From positions 1 through 9,409 of the forward strand of contig DMYC01000354.1 in assembly GCA_003482695.1 (NCBI GenBank): a DNA stretch of 9,409 nt. The letters run 5' to 3'. This DNA is from Clostridiales bacterium UBA8960. Its GTDB lineage: Bacteria; Bacillota; Clostridia; Peptostreptococcales; Acidaminobacteraceae. The notes under the pieces are model-generated. The model was not told the DNA's origin. It worked only from the letters and a program-made list of their open reading frames with translations, and did no database searches. The first letter of the stretch is position 1; each line of letters opens with the position of its first letter. The position numbers were made by a program, and so were the translations under genes. This document shows positions 1 to 6,837 of the stretch, piece after piece.

Positions 1-553
1 GTTTTTTCTCCGCGAGCCACTGTTCGATGAATATGACGACAAATAGAGCCGTCATGGCAAAATCGATACCTTTTGTATCAAACGTGATGACGCCTGCCAA
101 TAACCCGCCGAGTAAAGTGCCCACGATCCAGTAACTTTGATTCATGATGGCGATGGCAAAGTAAAGCGATTCCGTATCAACCGACTCTTTATCAGCGACT
201 GAACACAGCAGCGAATACGTCTCATCTGTCATCCCAAAAATTAAATACTGCTTTTTCCAGCCAAACTTTTTGAAGGCGTCTATAAAAGAAAGGCCATAGA
301 ACAAGTGCCTTATGTTGACGAAAAGTGTCATCAGTGCAACTTGAATCAAGCTGATTGGACTGGTGAGAATCTGAATGGCTACGAATTGCATTGCGCCAGC
401 GTATACTGTGAAACTCATCAAAACGCCAAGCCAGAGTCCAATGCCCGATTTGACCACAAGAAGTCCAAACGCCATACCGACGGACAAATAACCGAGCATG
501 ACAGGAATCGTAAGTGGCCATGCGATCTTAATCATCTTTCTAATAAAAATCAT
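1..553 (-). CDS. azlC: AzlC-family branched-chain amino acid permease, large subunit (3' end cut off by window edge)
   Basis: My own translation of the minus strand from ATG at 553 stays open to the window edge and gives 184 residues without a stop; the family is usually about 230-240 long, so the C-terminus is missing. Visible family marks are YAGAMQF (51-57), NIRHLFYG (80-87), TDETYSL (109-115) and YWIVGTLLGG (141-150), set among hydrophobic segments. AzlC works in the membrane with the small subunit AzlD, and the pair is known to export branched-chain amino acids and analogues; azlD would be expected just beyond the left edge. The start codon overlaps the stop of the upstream histidine kinase as ATGA, and the G-rich AAAGGTAGGGG precedes it, which points to translational coupling with the two-component system. 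Family assignment is firm; the actual substrate is not shown by the sequence. Confidence 0.9.
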   Translation of the reverse strand, partial: MIFIRKMIKIAWPLTIPVMLGYLSVGMAFGLLVVKSGIGLWLGVLMSFTVYAGAMQFVAIQILTSPISLIQVALMTLFVNIRHLFYGLSFIDAFKKFGWKKQYLIFGMTDETYSLLCSVADKESVDTESLYFAIAIMNQSYWIVGTLLGGLLAGVITFDTKGIDFAMTALFVVIFIEQWLAEKK

Positions 554-1968
554 CCCCTACCTTTATAAATTGGTAATTCAACAGTGAATGTAGTTCCTTT
601 TTCTCGTATACACGCCGCTTCAATCTTCCCATGGTGTGAGGTGACGATTGCCTTGGTAATCGCTAGGCCTATTCCTGCACCGCCAGTGATTCGGCTCCGC
701 GAAGGGTCCGCCCTATAAAACCTTTCGAAAATATGTGGCAAATGCGCTTCTGAAATACCTTCGCCAAAATCCTCCACAGAAAAACAGGCACGGTTCTGTT
801 TTACGAACGTCCTAACTATGACTGTATCACCTTCATGAGAATATTTCAAAGCATTTGACAGCAAATTGATGACGACCTGGCTTATTTGGTTTTTGTTGCC
901 ATTAACCAACATGTCTTCACCCTTTTCAAAGCTAATCTGCATATTTTTTTTATGATAAGCATTTTCAAAATGCTTGATTTGTGCTTCTATACATTGACTC
1001 AGCTCAAAAGGTTCATAAACGCCGTTTGCTGCTTCACTTTCATATTGCGCCAACTTTTCAAGATCTCCAACAAGGCCTGAGAGCCTTACGATTTCATCAT
1101 GACAGCTCATAAGTCTATCCACATCCGGTTTCCAAATGCCATCTATCATGGCTTCCATGTGGCTTTGAAGCGTTGCGAGAGGCGTCCTGAGTTCATGTGC
1201 GACATCAGTCGTAAGTTTTTGTCGCATCTGTTCCTGCTTTTCAAGCGTTTGAGCCAAGTCATCTACAGCGCTTATCAACGTATCAATCTCTGCCGTGTTT
1301 GAACGGATCTCAACGCGTGCTTCATAGTTCCCCTTTGAGATTTCATCCGCAATTTCTGTAACTCTAGACAGTGGCCAACTGATTTTTTTTGCCATGAAAG
1401 CGCCAACGATCAGTGCGAGGCAAACGGTCATAAGGCTGATGATCATGAGGAGGTGATTGAGCGTGTCAAGGAATGCGGCATCGGTGTCCGAATAGTAGTA
1501 CGGGCCATAATATCCTATAACCGCTTTACCAAACACACGGCCTTCTCGTTCTAAGCTATAAGCCGTATTTGTAAACTCACCTTCCCAACTCGGCACTTTA
1601 TCGACCATTTGCAGTGCCATGTGTGAAATCATTTCTTCACACATGCCACTGTTGTGGGTGTAAGCGTCCCATACCACTTCACCACTTGATTTTTCAACAC
1701 GCAAAAGCATGCCTTGCTCAAGTGCGGAAATGCCTATGGACGCGATCCAATCGGTGTTCCACCGTTCGTTTTGATCCACGTGATTCACGATTTGCTCAAC
1801 CAGTCCCAAATTCTTGATTTCCTGATTCCTTACGACATAGCGAATAAAGCTACGCTCTAGGAAGCTGTTGGAAACAAGCGTTATCGCTATAATGCATAAA
1901 AGTCCTATCAAAAGATAGGACATTGTCAGTTTGGTACGCAACTTGTATTTTTTATTTCCTTTTCTCAT
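550..1968 (-). CDS. Membrane sensor histidine kinase (HAMP-HisKA-HATPase_c)
   Basis: Classical transmembrane kinase that autophosphorylates and passes phosphate to the response regulator encoded just upstream. Numbering from ATG at 1968: helix 1 at about 13-32, an extracytoplasmic sensor region at about 33-171, helix 2 at about 172-194, then HAMP to about 246. The phospho-acceptor is His258 in AHELRTPL. The ATP site shows the N box around Asn372, G1 DFGEG (400-404), F box IFERFYR and a slightly unusual G2, GGAGIGLA, in place of the common GGTGLGLA. The sensor part holds a cluster, MCEEMISHMALQM (109-121), of Met, Cys and His that could bind a soft metal. I prefer ATG at 1968, 1 nt after the regulator's stop and preceded by GGTGG at 5 nt; an in-frame ATG at 1980 (four residues longer, overlapping the regulator) has no visible ribosome site. 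The stop overlaps the azlC start. The ligand is unknown; a metal is inferred from the neighbouring gene. Confidence 0.93.
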   Translation of the reverse strand: MRKGNKKYKLRTKLTMSYLLIGLLCIIAITLVSNSFLERSFIRYVVRNQEIKNLGLVEQIVNHVDQNERWNTDWIASIGISALEQGMLLRVEKSSGEVVWDAYTHNSGMCEEMISHMALQMVDKVPSWEGEFTNTAYSLEREGRVFGKAVIGYYGPYYYSDTDAAFLDTLNHLLMIISLMTVCLALIVGAFMAKKISWPLSRVTEIADEISKGNYEARVEIRSNTAEIDTLISAVDDLAQTLEKQEQMRQKLTTDVAHELRTPLATLQSHMEAMIDGIWKPDVDRLMSCHDEIVRLSGLVGDLEKLAQYESEAANGVYEPFELSQCIEAQIKHFENAYHKKNMQISFEKGEDMLVNGNKNQISQVVINLLSNALKYSHEGDTVIVRTFVKQNRACFSVEDFGEGISEAHLPHIFERFYRADPSRSRITGGAGIGLAITKAIVTSHHGKIEAACIREKGTTFTVELPIYKGRG

Positions 1969-1969
1969 C

Positions 1970-2638
1970 TTAGCCACCATATTTATAACCGACGCCGTGA
2001 ACCGTTATAACGTATTTTGGGTCTCTTGGATCGGTTTCGATTTTTTGTCTCAGGTTTTTAATGTGCGTATCGATTGTACGATCGTAGCCGTCGTAGTCAG
2101 CACCAAAAATCAAATGTAGTAGCTCTTCGCGGGTAAATGTTTTTGATCTGAATTTCATAAGCGACGACAAAAGCTTATACTCGATTGGCGTCAAGTTCAC
2201 CAGTTTTCCGTCTATAAACACTTCATGTCTATCCGCATTCACGACGATACCCGAGTACCCAATATCAGCACCTCCACGTCTAATGACCGTTTCCACTCTT
2301 GCGATCAACTGTCTCGGGCTAAAAGGCTTGACGATATAATCGTCTGCACCCATACCAAGGCCTTTGACTATGGAATCTTCATCTGTTTTAGCCGTCAACA
2401 TGATGATCGGCACTTTGGAAGTCATCCGTATCATTTGACAAATTTGCTCCCCAGGCATATCAGGAAGCATGAGATCAAGTAAAATAAGATCTGGTCGATC
2501 CTTTGCGAAAGACTCGAGACCCGCTCTACCATCTTGCTTTGAAATGGCTCGAAAGCCAGCATTCTCCAAATACGACACGATTACTTCCGCGATTTTTGGT
2601 TCGTCTTCAATAACGAGAACGGTTTGTTTATGGTGCAC
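1970..2638 (-). CDS. OmpR/PhoB-family response regulator
   Basis: A 222-residue DNA-binding regulator. The receiver domain (about 5-118) has the acidic pocket E11-D12, phospho-acceptor Asp55 in LILLDLMLPD, Thr82 and Lys104 (VKPF). The C-terminal winged helix (about 127-222) has the typical LTPIEYKLL entry, the TIDTHIKNLRQKI recognition-helix region and the final VHGVGYKYG wing. Start is GTG at 2638, supported by AGGAGG 5 nt upstream; the first 11 nt overlap the end of the HMA/SafE/cupredoxin gene, and the kinase gene follows after 1 nt. It is the obvious partner of that kinase. By analogy with similar pairs it probably controls this same operon, but I see no clear tandem operator upstream, so the target is an inference. 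Confidence 0.95.
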   Translation of the reverse strand: MHHKQTVLVIEDEPKIAEVIVSYLENAGFRAISKQDGRAGLESFAKDRPDLILLDLMLPDMPGEQICQMIRMTSKVPIIMLTAKTDEDSIVKGLGMGADDYIVKPFSPRQLIARVETVIRRGGADIGYSGIVVNADRHEVFIDGKLVNLTPIEYKLLSSLMKFRSKTFTREELLHLIFGADYDGYDRTIDTHIKNLRQKIETDPRDPKYVITVHGVGYKYGG

Positions 2639-4082
2639 AACAACCTCCTGAATTGCTTGGTCTAGGCATTATAAATGTGTTTTCTTTTTTTAGAAAATCC
2701 AAATCCATATCGTCTAAACGATCCACGACTTTGATTTGACCACTAATCATCCCCATCCAACATGAATACCCAAATGAACCCGACTCTACCGGGGTGAACT
2801 CAATTACATTCTCTCCTGCTACAAATCGGTAGTTGCTTATCCCGGCAAACGGAATATTGATGCGATTATTGCATCCATTGATTGATGATGCATCCGCATC
2901 CATGACCCATCTCACCGGTGTGCCTTTCTCTATTACGATAGAAGGGTATGAGCCACTCTCAAGTGTGGTATTCACATATTGAACACCACCTTTTAATTCA
3001 GAGATGACAAAATCGGATGAGACGGCATAGGACACAACCGAACCACCTAGTGACAGACCTCTTCCAAACATGATTATTCCCAAAACAATTACAAGTACCG
3101 CAGATACTTTCAACATTTTATCGGTGAACTTCTTGCTTAGGCTACTGCTGACAGCCCCAAACACAAACATCAGTGGCACGGTTCCAAGACTGAAAGCGAA
3201 CATCGACAAGGCACCGGCTATCGCACTTCCCGTTCCCAAAGCAAAAATTTGCATCGTTTGAAGTGGGCCGCATGGCATAAAACCATTAATCAAACCAACG
3301 AGATAAGGTCGATTAACGCTAAGTTTTTCAAGTTTTGATACGGATTTGAACCTAGGAAGCTGTGGCATCCATTTTCTAAGAGTCGGAAATAAGGATAGCA
3401 TATTTAATCCCATCAAAATCATAAATCCGCCTGCGAACATGGCAATCAAGCCACTTGCCTTTCCCGATAAACTCACAACACTCCCTAGTGCGCCTACGAG
3501 ACCACCTATAAACGTGTATGACGTTACCCTGCCAGCATTATATAGAAAACTGGACTTGTATTTTATGGGACTCTTTTTTTGCTGAATCGGCTCAATGGTT
3601 GTGACGATACACTGCGAGAGATTGATGCCACCACACATACTGATGCAGTGGACTGAAGTCATAATGCCCACGGCAAACAACATGGCATAACTTGCATTTT
3701 GACTGACATCGGGAATAAAATTAAACCCGATGTAATGGTCTACCAAGTAATAAAGCCCGAGGAAGATTAAAATCACACCGATAAATCCATACGCATCAAG
3801 TTTGCCCTTTTGATTGTTTTTCACGCCATCCATCTGTTTCAAACCGGATGCAGCATACCCACTTTGCTCGAGTGCTTTCTCAATTTCAAGATAAAGGCGA
3901 CTTTCAAATATATTGTCGTTTGCTTCAAACTCAATCAAAGCCTCTTCCGTGCCATATCTGACATTTACAGAGACTTGTTCTAGGTTTGACTTTGCCAAAA
4001 CTTGCTTTATGACCCTCTCAACTTTTGCCTCACACTGCAAACATGTCATGCCTTCGATCTTAAGTTGCCAATATTGCCTCAT
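2628..4082 (-). CDS. HMA domain - SafE/DsbD_2-like membrane domain - cupredoxin-like fusion protein (putative copper handling)
   Basis: A 484-residue three-part protein (numbering from ATG at 4082). Part 1, about 1-80, is a heavy-metal-associated domain with the metal site GMTCLQC (Cys14, Cys17). Part 2, about 95-345, has six or seven hydrophobic helices and the marks of the SafE/DsbD_2 group: HCISMCGG (145-152) and GFMPCGPLQ (around Cys271). Part 3, about 364-454, looks like a cupredoxin, with NGCNN (Cys404) and YSCWMGM (Cys441, Met443, Met445) as likely metal ligands. The protein ends in a Gly-Gly-Cys-Cys-Ala-Pro tail. Together these suggest metal binding, most likely Cu(I), on one face and transfer across or into the membrane; this is inference, since many such proteins carry only the default name sulfite exporter TauE/SafE. 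I chose ATG at 4082 because AAAGGG lies 8 nt upstream and the HMA fold starts at once; an in-frame ATG at 4115 (11 residues longer) has no ribosome site. The 3' end overlaps the response regulator by 11 nt. Confidence 0.9.
   Translation of the reverse strand: MRQYWQLKIEGMTCLQCEAKVERVIKQVLAKSNLEQVSVNVRYGTEEALIEFEANDNIFESRLYLEIEKALEQSGYAASGLKQMDGVKNNQKGKLDAYGFIGVILIFLGLYYLVDHYIGFNFIPDVSQNASYAMLFAVGIMTSVHCISMCGGINLSQCIVTTIEPIQQKKSPIKYKSSFLYNAGRVTSYTFIGGLVGALGSVVSLSGKASGLIAMFAGGFMILMGLNMLSLFPTLRKWMPQLPRFKSVSKLEKLSVNRPYLVGLINGFMPCGPLQTMQIFALGTGSAIAGALSMFAFSLGTVPLMFVFGAVSSSLSKKFTDKMLKVSAVLVIVLGIIMFGRGLSLGGSVVSYAVSSDFVISELKGGVQYVNTTLESGSYPSIVIEKGTPVRWVMDADASSINGCNNRINIPFAGISNYRFVAGENVIEFTPVESGSFGYSCWMGMISGQIKVVDRLDDMDLDFLKKENTFIMPRPSNSGGCCAP
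2644..2649 (-). promoter_or_regulatory. Ribosome binding site of the response regulator, inside the upstream gene
   Basis: AGGAGG with a 5-nt spacer before GTG at 2638. It lies within the last codons of the HMA/SafE/cupredoxin gene, where it encodes part of the Ser-Gly-Gly tail. It fixes the GTG start and implies translational coupling of the metal protein and its regulator. Confidence 0.8.
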
Positions 4083-4090
4083 ATCATCTA

Positions 4091-4096
4091 CCCTTT
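4091..4096 (-). promoter_or_regulatory. Ribosome binding site that decides the start of the HMA/SafE/cupredoxin gene
   Basis: AAAGGG lies 8 nt before ATG at 4082. The alternative in-frame ATG at 4115 is preceded only by an A/T-rich run (AATTTTTTGAT) with no purine-rich site. The downstream ATG is therefore preferred. Confidence 0.55.
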
Positions 4097-4168
4097 CAGC
4101 CTTTTTCAAAATCATATCAAAAAATTATGTGTAATATATGAAGACTGATCATCAATTTATCCTTTTTA

Positions 4169-5359
4169 TCATTCTTGGATTGTTCTCTTTCGGATAAAAG
4201 CTGCAACGACGATATTCATCCAGACAAAGAACAGAAGAGCCCAGAATATTTCTTCCAGACCGAACTTAATAGAAATGTACGTCCCAAGAGTCGGAGAAAC
4301 CATCCATCCTAAACTCCCAACCAGTCCCTGAATGCCAAAAAGAGTGCCTCTTTGATCTGCTGGTGTCATTTCTGCTGTCGTGGATGTGATAAGCGGCTCT
4401 ATGCCACCGATGATGAAAAAAAGTGTGGTATAGAAAATCACAAATGTTGCCATACCTTCAAAAAGGCATAGAAGGAGTACATCTATAAAACCGATTACAA
4501 GCATGATTCGGATCATTCTCATTTTGTTATACTTGTCACCTAATCGACTGATCAAAACGGCTGATACGGCCGTAACAAAACCTACGAGTCCATTGATATA
4601 GCCTGTTTTTTCTGCAGCACCTATGATGGTGCCCGTCATTTCTTGAATATAAAGTGGAATAAAAGGATTAAAGATCGTCCTTATGATGCGTTGTAAGAAA
4701 AGCATCAATAGAAGCATCATAATGCCAGAGGCAAACAGTGTTTTCCAGCTCCCGTTCCCTCTGATAACGGATGTTTTTCTGCTGCTGGTTTTCTTTTCGC
4801 CCTTCAAGAAGAAAGTAACGATTAAGAATGCACCAAACATAAGGAGTGCGCCCACATAAAAGCTCATTCTATATCCAAAATGCTCTGCGACTTTGCCACC
4901 CAGCAACGGTCCAAGCGAATACCCTACAAAAGTGGATGATGACAAGAACCCAAGCGCGTATGACAATTTATGATTCGGCGTATTAACCGCTACAAAAGCT
5001 GAAGAAGCCGTGATGGTACCTGTAAACAACCCTTGGAGAAAGCGTAGTGCAACAAGATGCCATACATTAGCAGAGAGTCCCATTCCCCCTATAATCACGA
5101 CAGCAGCAAGTGTAGCCCTTTGGATCATAAGCTTTTGACCAAATCGATCTGACAAGATGCCCCATATTGGCGACATGATCGCCATCGTAATCGCAGGCGC
5201 TGCACTTAATATACCGGTAAATATTTTTAGTTGTTCGGGATCCGTAACGCCAAGCTCTTGAATAAAAAAGGGGATAAAGGGGAGCCCGAAACCAAAACTG
5301 GTCAGCGAGATCACTTGAGAAATCCAAAGTGTGTATAAATTGATTTTCCATCTTTCCAT
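4169..5359 (-). CDS. Major facilitator superfamily transporter, DHA1 (drug/H+ antiporter)-like
   Basis: A 396-residue integral membrane protein with about 12 predicted helices in two halves, split by a charged cytoplasmic loop at about 185-203 (GEKKTSSRKTSVIRGNGS). Family marks are motif A GILSDRFGQK (67-76) between helices 2 and 3, the helix 4 arginine in LRFLQG (Arg106), and an antiporter-type motif C, GYSLGPLLGG (146-155). These fit proton-driven export of small molecules, so an efflux role is likely, but the substrate cannot be read from the sequence. The start ATG at 5359 has AGAGGA 7 nt upstream. The gene stands alone: a terminator separates it from the ABC operon on one side, and an 86-nt gap with no visible terminator lies between it and the metal/two-component block, so read-through into that block is possible. 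Confidence 0.9.
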   Translation of the reverse strand: MERWKINLYTLWISQVISLTSFGFGLPFIPFFIQELGVTDPEQLKIFTGILSAAPAITMAIMSPIWGILSDRFGQKLMIQRATLAAVVIIGGMGLSANVWHLVALRFLQGLFTGTITASSAFVAVNTPNHKLSYALGFLSSSTFVGYSLGPLLGGKVAEHFGYRMSFYVGALLMFGAFLIVTFFLKGEKKTSSRKTSVIRGNGSWKTLFASGIMMLLLMLFLQRIIRTIFNPFIPLYIQEMTGTIIGAAEKTGYINGLVGFVTAVSAVLISRLGDKYNKMRMIRIMLVIGFIDVLLLCLFEGMATFVIFYTTLFFIIGGIEPLITSTTAEMTPADQRGTLFGIQGLVGSLGWMVSPTLGTYISIKFGLEEIFWALLFFVWMNIVVAAFIRKRTIQE

Positions 5360-5405
5360 CAGGCAGTCCTCTGCAATTCAACTATTTCGGTACACTACAT
5401 TTTCT

Positions 5406-5434
5406 ATTGTACGCTTTTTCGCGTTGTTTCGCTA
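5406..5434 (-). promoter_or_regulatory. Possible promoter of the MFS transporter gene
   Basis: On the minus strand, TACAAT (5411-5406) is a good -10 box about 46 nt before the start codon. The matching -35 position, 17 nt upstream, reads TAGCGA and is poor. A start of transcription is expected here because the strong terminator lies just upstream, but the match alone is weak. Confidence 0.3.
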
Positions 5435-5440
5435 TCCTTA

Positions 5441-5479
5441 AATTAAAAAACAGCTGCAGATTTTCACGCTGCAGCTGTT
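5441..5479 (-). terminator. Intrinsic (Rho-independent) terminator of the arginine/ABC operon
   Basis: On the minus strand AACAGCTGCAG and CTGCAGCTGTT form a perfect 11-bp stem around a 9-nt loop (CGTGAAAAT), followed by a run of T (TTTTTTAATTT). It starts 5 nt after the stop codon of the ATPase gene. The plus-strand side has only a broken T tract (TTCGTTTT), so it is oriented to stop minus-strand transcription. Confidence 0.9.
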
Positions 5480-5483
5480 CGTT

Positions 5484-6206
5484 TTAAAGGACTTTCGATA
5501 AGAAAGATCGCGTCCTGTCTTCACTTGGATTTCCAAAAATGTTTTCAGGCGATCCAACCTCGACAATCTGCCCTTCATCCATAAAAATGATTCGATCGGC
5601 CACTTCTTTAGCAAAGCCCATTTCATGTGTGACGATGACCATGGTCATGCCGTTTTTTGCAAGCGCTTTCATGATATCAAGCACTTCACCTACCATTTCA
5701 GGATCGAGTGCCGATGTCGGTTCGTCAAACAACATGACATCCGGTTCCATCGCAAGCGAACGTGCAATGGCGATTCGCTGCTTTTGTCCACCTGAAAGCT
5801 GATTCGGATACGCATCACGTTTATCGAGTAAACCGACACTTTTCAATAAGTTAACGGCGTTCTCCGTGGCGTTTTCCTTACTTTGACCCTTGAGTTTGAT
5901 CGGTGCAAGCGTGATGTTTTCAATTACCGATTTATGGGGAAACAAGTTGAATTGTTGAAAAACCATACCGATTTTCTGCCTATGCAAGTCTAGATCAATA
6001 GCAGGGTCCGTTAAACAATCCCCCTCAAAAATGACTTGCCCAAAAGTGGGTTTCTCAAGGAGGTTTATACAACGAAGCAGCGTGCTTTTTCCCGAACCGC
6101 TTGGACCGATGATGACCACAACTTCACCCTGATGAATCGTATGCGACACATTTTTAAGCACTTCAAGTTTGCCAAAGAACTTGCCCAGATTTTTAATTTC
6201 AATCAC
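5484..6206 (-). CDS. Polar amino acid ABC transporter, ATP-binding protein (GlnQ/HisP/ArtP-type)
   Basis: A 240-residue ATPase that powers amino acid import at the inner face of the membrane, full length for this family. It shows Walker [10 protein letters not shown] (34-42), the Q-loop in [10 protein letters not shown] (81-90), the ABC signature LSGGQKQR (137-144), Walker B VMLFDE (157-162) followed by the D-loop SALD, and the switch histidine in VTHEM (His194). The [27 protein letters not shown] pattern is typical of the polar amino acid subfamily. Start is GTG at 6206 with AAAGGAGG upstream; the first 8 nt overlap the permease gene. It is the last gene of its operon, with a terminator 5 nt after the stop. 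Function as an amino acid importer ATPase is firm; the substrate is set by the binding protein. Confidence 0.95.
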   Translation of the reverse strand: MIEIKNLGKFFGKLEVLKNVSHTIHQGEVVVIIGPSGSGKSTLLRCINLLEKPTFGQVIFEGDCLTDPAIDLDLHRQKIGMVFQQFNLFPHKSVIENITLAPIKLKGQSKENATENAVNLLKSVGLLDKRDAYPNQLSGGQKQRIAIARSLAMEPDVMLFDEPTSALDPEMVGEVLDIMKALAKNGMTMVIVTHEMGFAKEVADRIIFMDEGQIVEVGSPENIFGNPSEDRTRSFLSKVL

Positions 6207-6837
6207 TGACGGTCATCCTCCTTTCCACTTTGCCTAATAACTTAGAAAGTGTGAAGGTAAGCGCAAAGTATATGAGTGCTGCGACGATAAGCGGTTCAAA
6301 AGCGATGAACGTGTTGCCTCGCACAACATCGGTGTTATACATAAGGTCGTGTATGCCTATTACGGATACAATCGCGGACTCTTTGATCAAAATGATGAAC
6401 TCATTTCCAAGTGCGGGCAAAATGTTTTTAAGCGCTTGGGGGATTATGATTTCTTTATACGTTAGAAACGTCGGCATTCCAAGCGATTTTGCCGCTTCGA
6501 ATTGCCCTTTGTCCACCGCGCCAATACCTGCGCGAATGATTTCTGCGATATAAGCTGAGCTATTAAGGCTCATGGCGACGACACCAGCTGCGAGCATGGG
6601 AATATCTTTTATGCCATAGTAGACGATATAGAGCTGTATGAGTAACGGTGTGCCTCTTATAAACTCAATATAAGATACGGCAATCGCCTTCATCACTTTG
6701 TTTTTTGACGTCTTCATCAGAGCAAGGGCAAGACCGCCGATTAATCCAAACACGACGGTCAGAGCCGATAACAGGAGTGTGTATCCCGTACCTGATAAAA
6801 AAAACTTGTAGTACTTTGGAAGAAAACTAAAATTCAT
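6199..6837 (-). CDS. Polar amino acid ABC transporter, permease protein (HisM/GlnP-type)
   Basis: A 212-residue membrane subunit with about five helices. Family marks are [14 protein letters not shown] (57-70), typical of His/Glu/Gln/Arg permeases, and the EAA loop [20 protein letters not shown] (114-133), which docks on the ATPase. Only one permease gene is present, so the channel is probably a homodimer. Its ATG overlaps the stop of the binding protein gene by one base (TAATG) and AAGG lies 6 nt upstream, while its own end overlaps the ATPase start by 8 nt. The three genes therefore form a tightly coupled import unit. Confidence 0.95.
   Translation of the reverse strand: MNFSFLPKYYKFFLSGTGYTLLLSALTVVFGLIGGLALALMKTSKNKVMKAIAVSYIEFIRGTPLLIQLYIVYYGIKDIPMLAAGVVAMSLNSSAYIAEIIRAGIGAVDKGQFEAAKSLGMPTFLTYKEIIIPQALKNILPALGNEFIILIKESAIVSVIGIHDLMYNTDVVRGNTFIAFEPLIVAALIYFALTFTLSKLLGKVERRMTVSD
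6217..6224 (-). promoter_or_regulatory. Ribosome binding site for the ATPase gene, inside the permease gene
   Basis: AAAGGAGG lies 10 nt before GTG at 6206. The ATG nearer to it, at 6215, is in the permease frame and encodes its last five residues, so it cannot start the ATPase. This supports the GTG start and coupled translation. Confidence 0.6.

Noticed and set aside
222..521. 99-codon open frame on the minus strand
   Set aside because: It overlaps the azlC frame, which carries clear family motifs; this frame gives no recognisable protein and has no ribosome site.
305..568. Plus-strand open frames such as this one, and others opposite each large gene (for example 5539-5802, 6230-6553 and 8189-8461)
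   Set aside because: All lie antisense to well-supported genes, have no recognisable domains, and reflect codon bias of the real strand.
4116..4168. Possible promoter and operator upstream of the HMA/SafE/cupredoxin gene (CATAAT or TATATT as -10; ATTA-CACA-TAAT as a small inverted repeat)
   Set aside because: No -35 hexamer at a proper distance from either -10, and a 4-bp inverted repeat in A/T-rich DNA is expected by chance. No match to CsoR- or CopY-type copper operators.
4116..4168. A terminator between the MFS gene and the metal/two-component block
   Set aside because: Only TGATCA-type short palindromes are present, with no stem of useful length followed by a T run on the minus strand.
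5067..5381. 104-codon minus-strand frame over the start of the MFS gene
   Set aside because: It is an out-of-frame shadow of the MFS transporter, whose helices and motif A lie in the other frame.
5438..5626. 62-codon minus-strand frame over the end of the ATPase gene and the terminator
   Set aside because: Out of frame with the ATPase C-terminus and running through the terminator hairpin; no family features.
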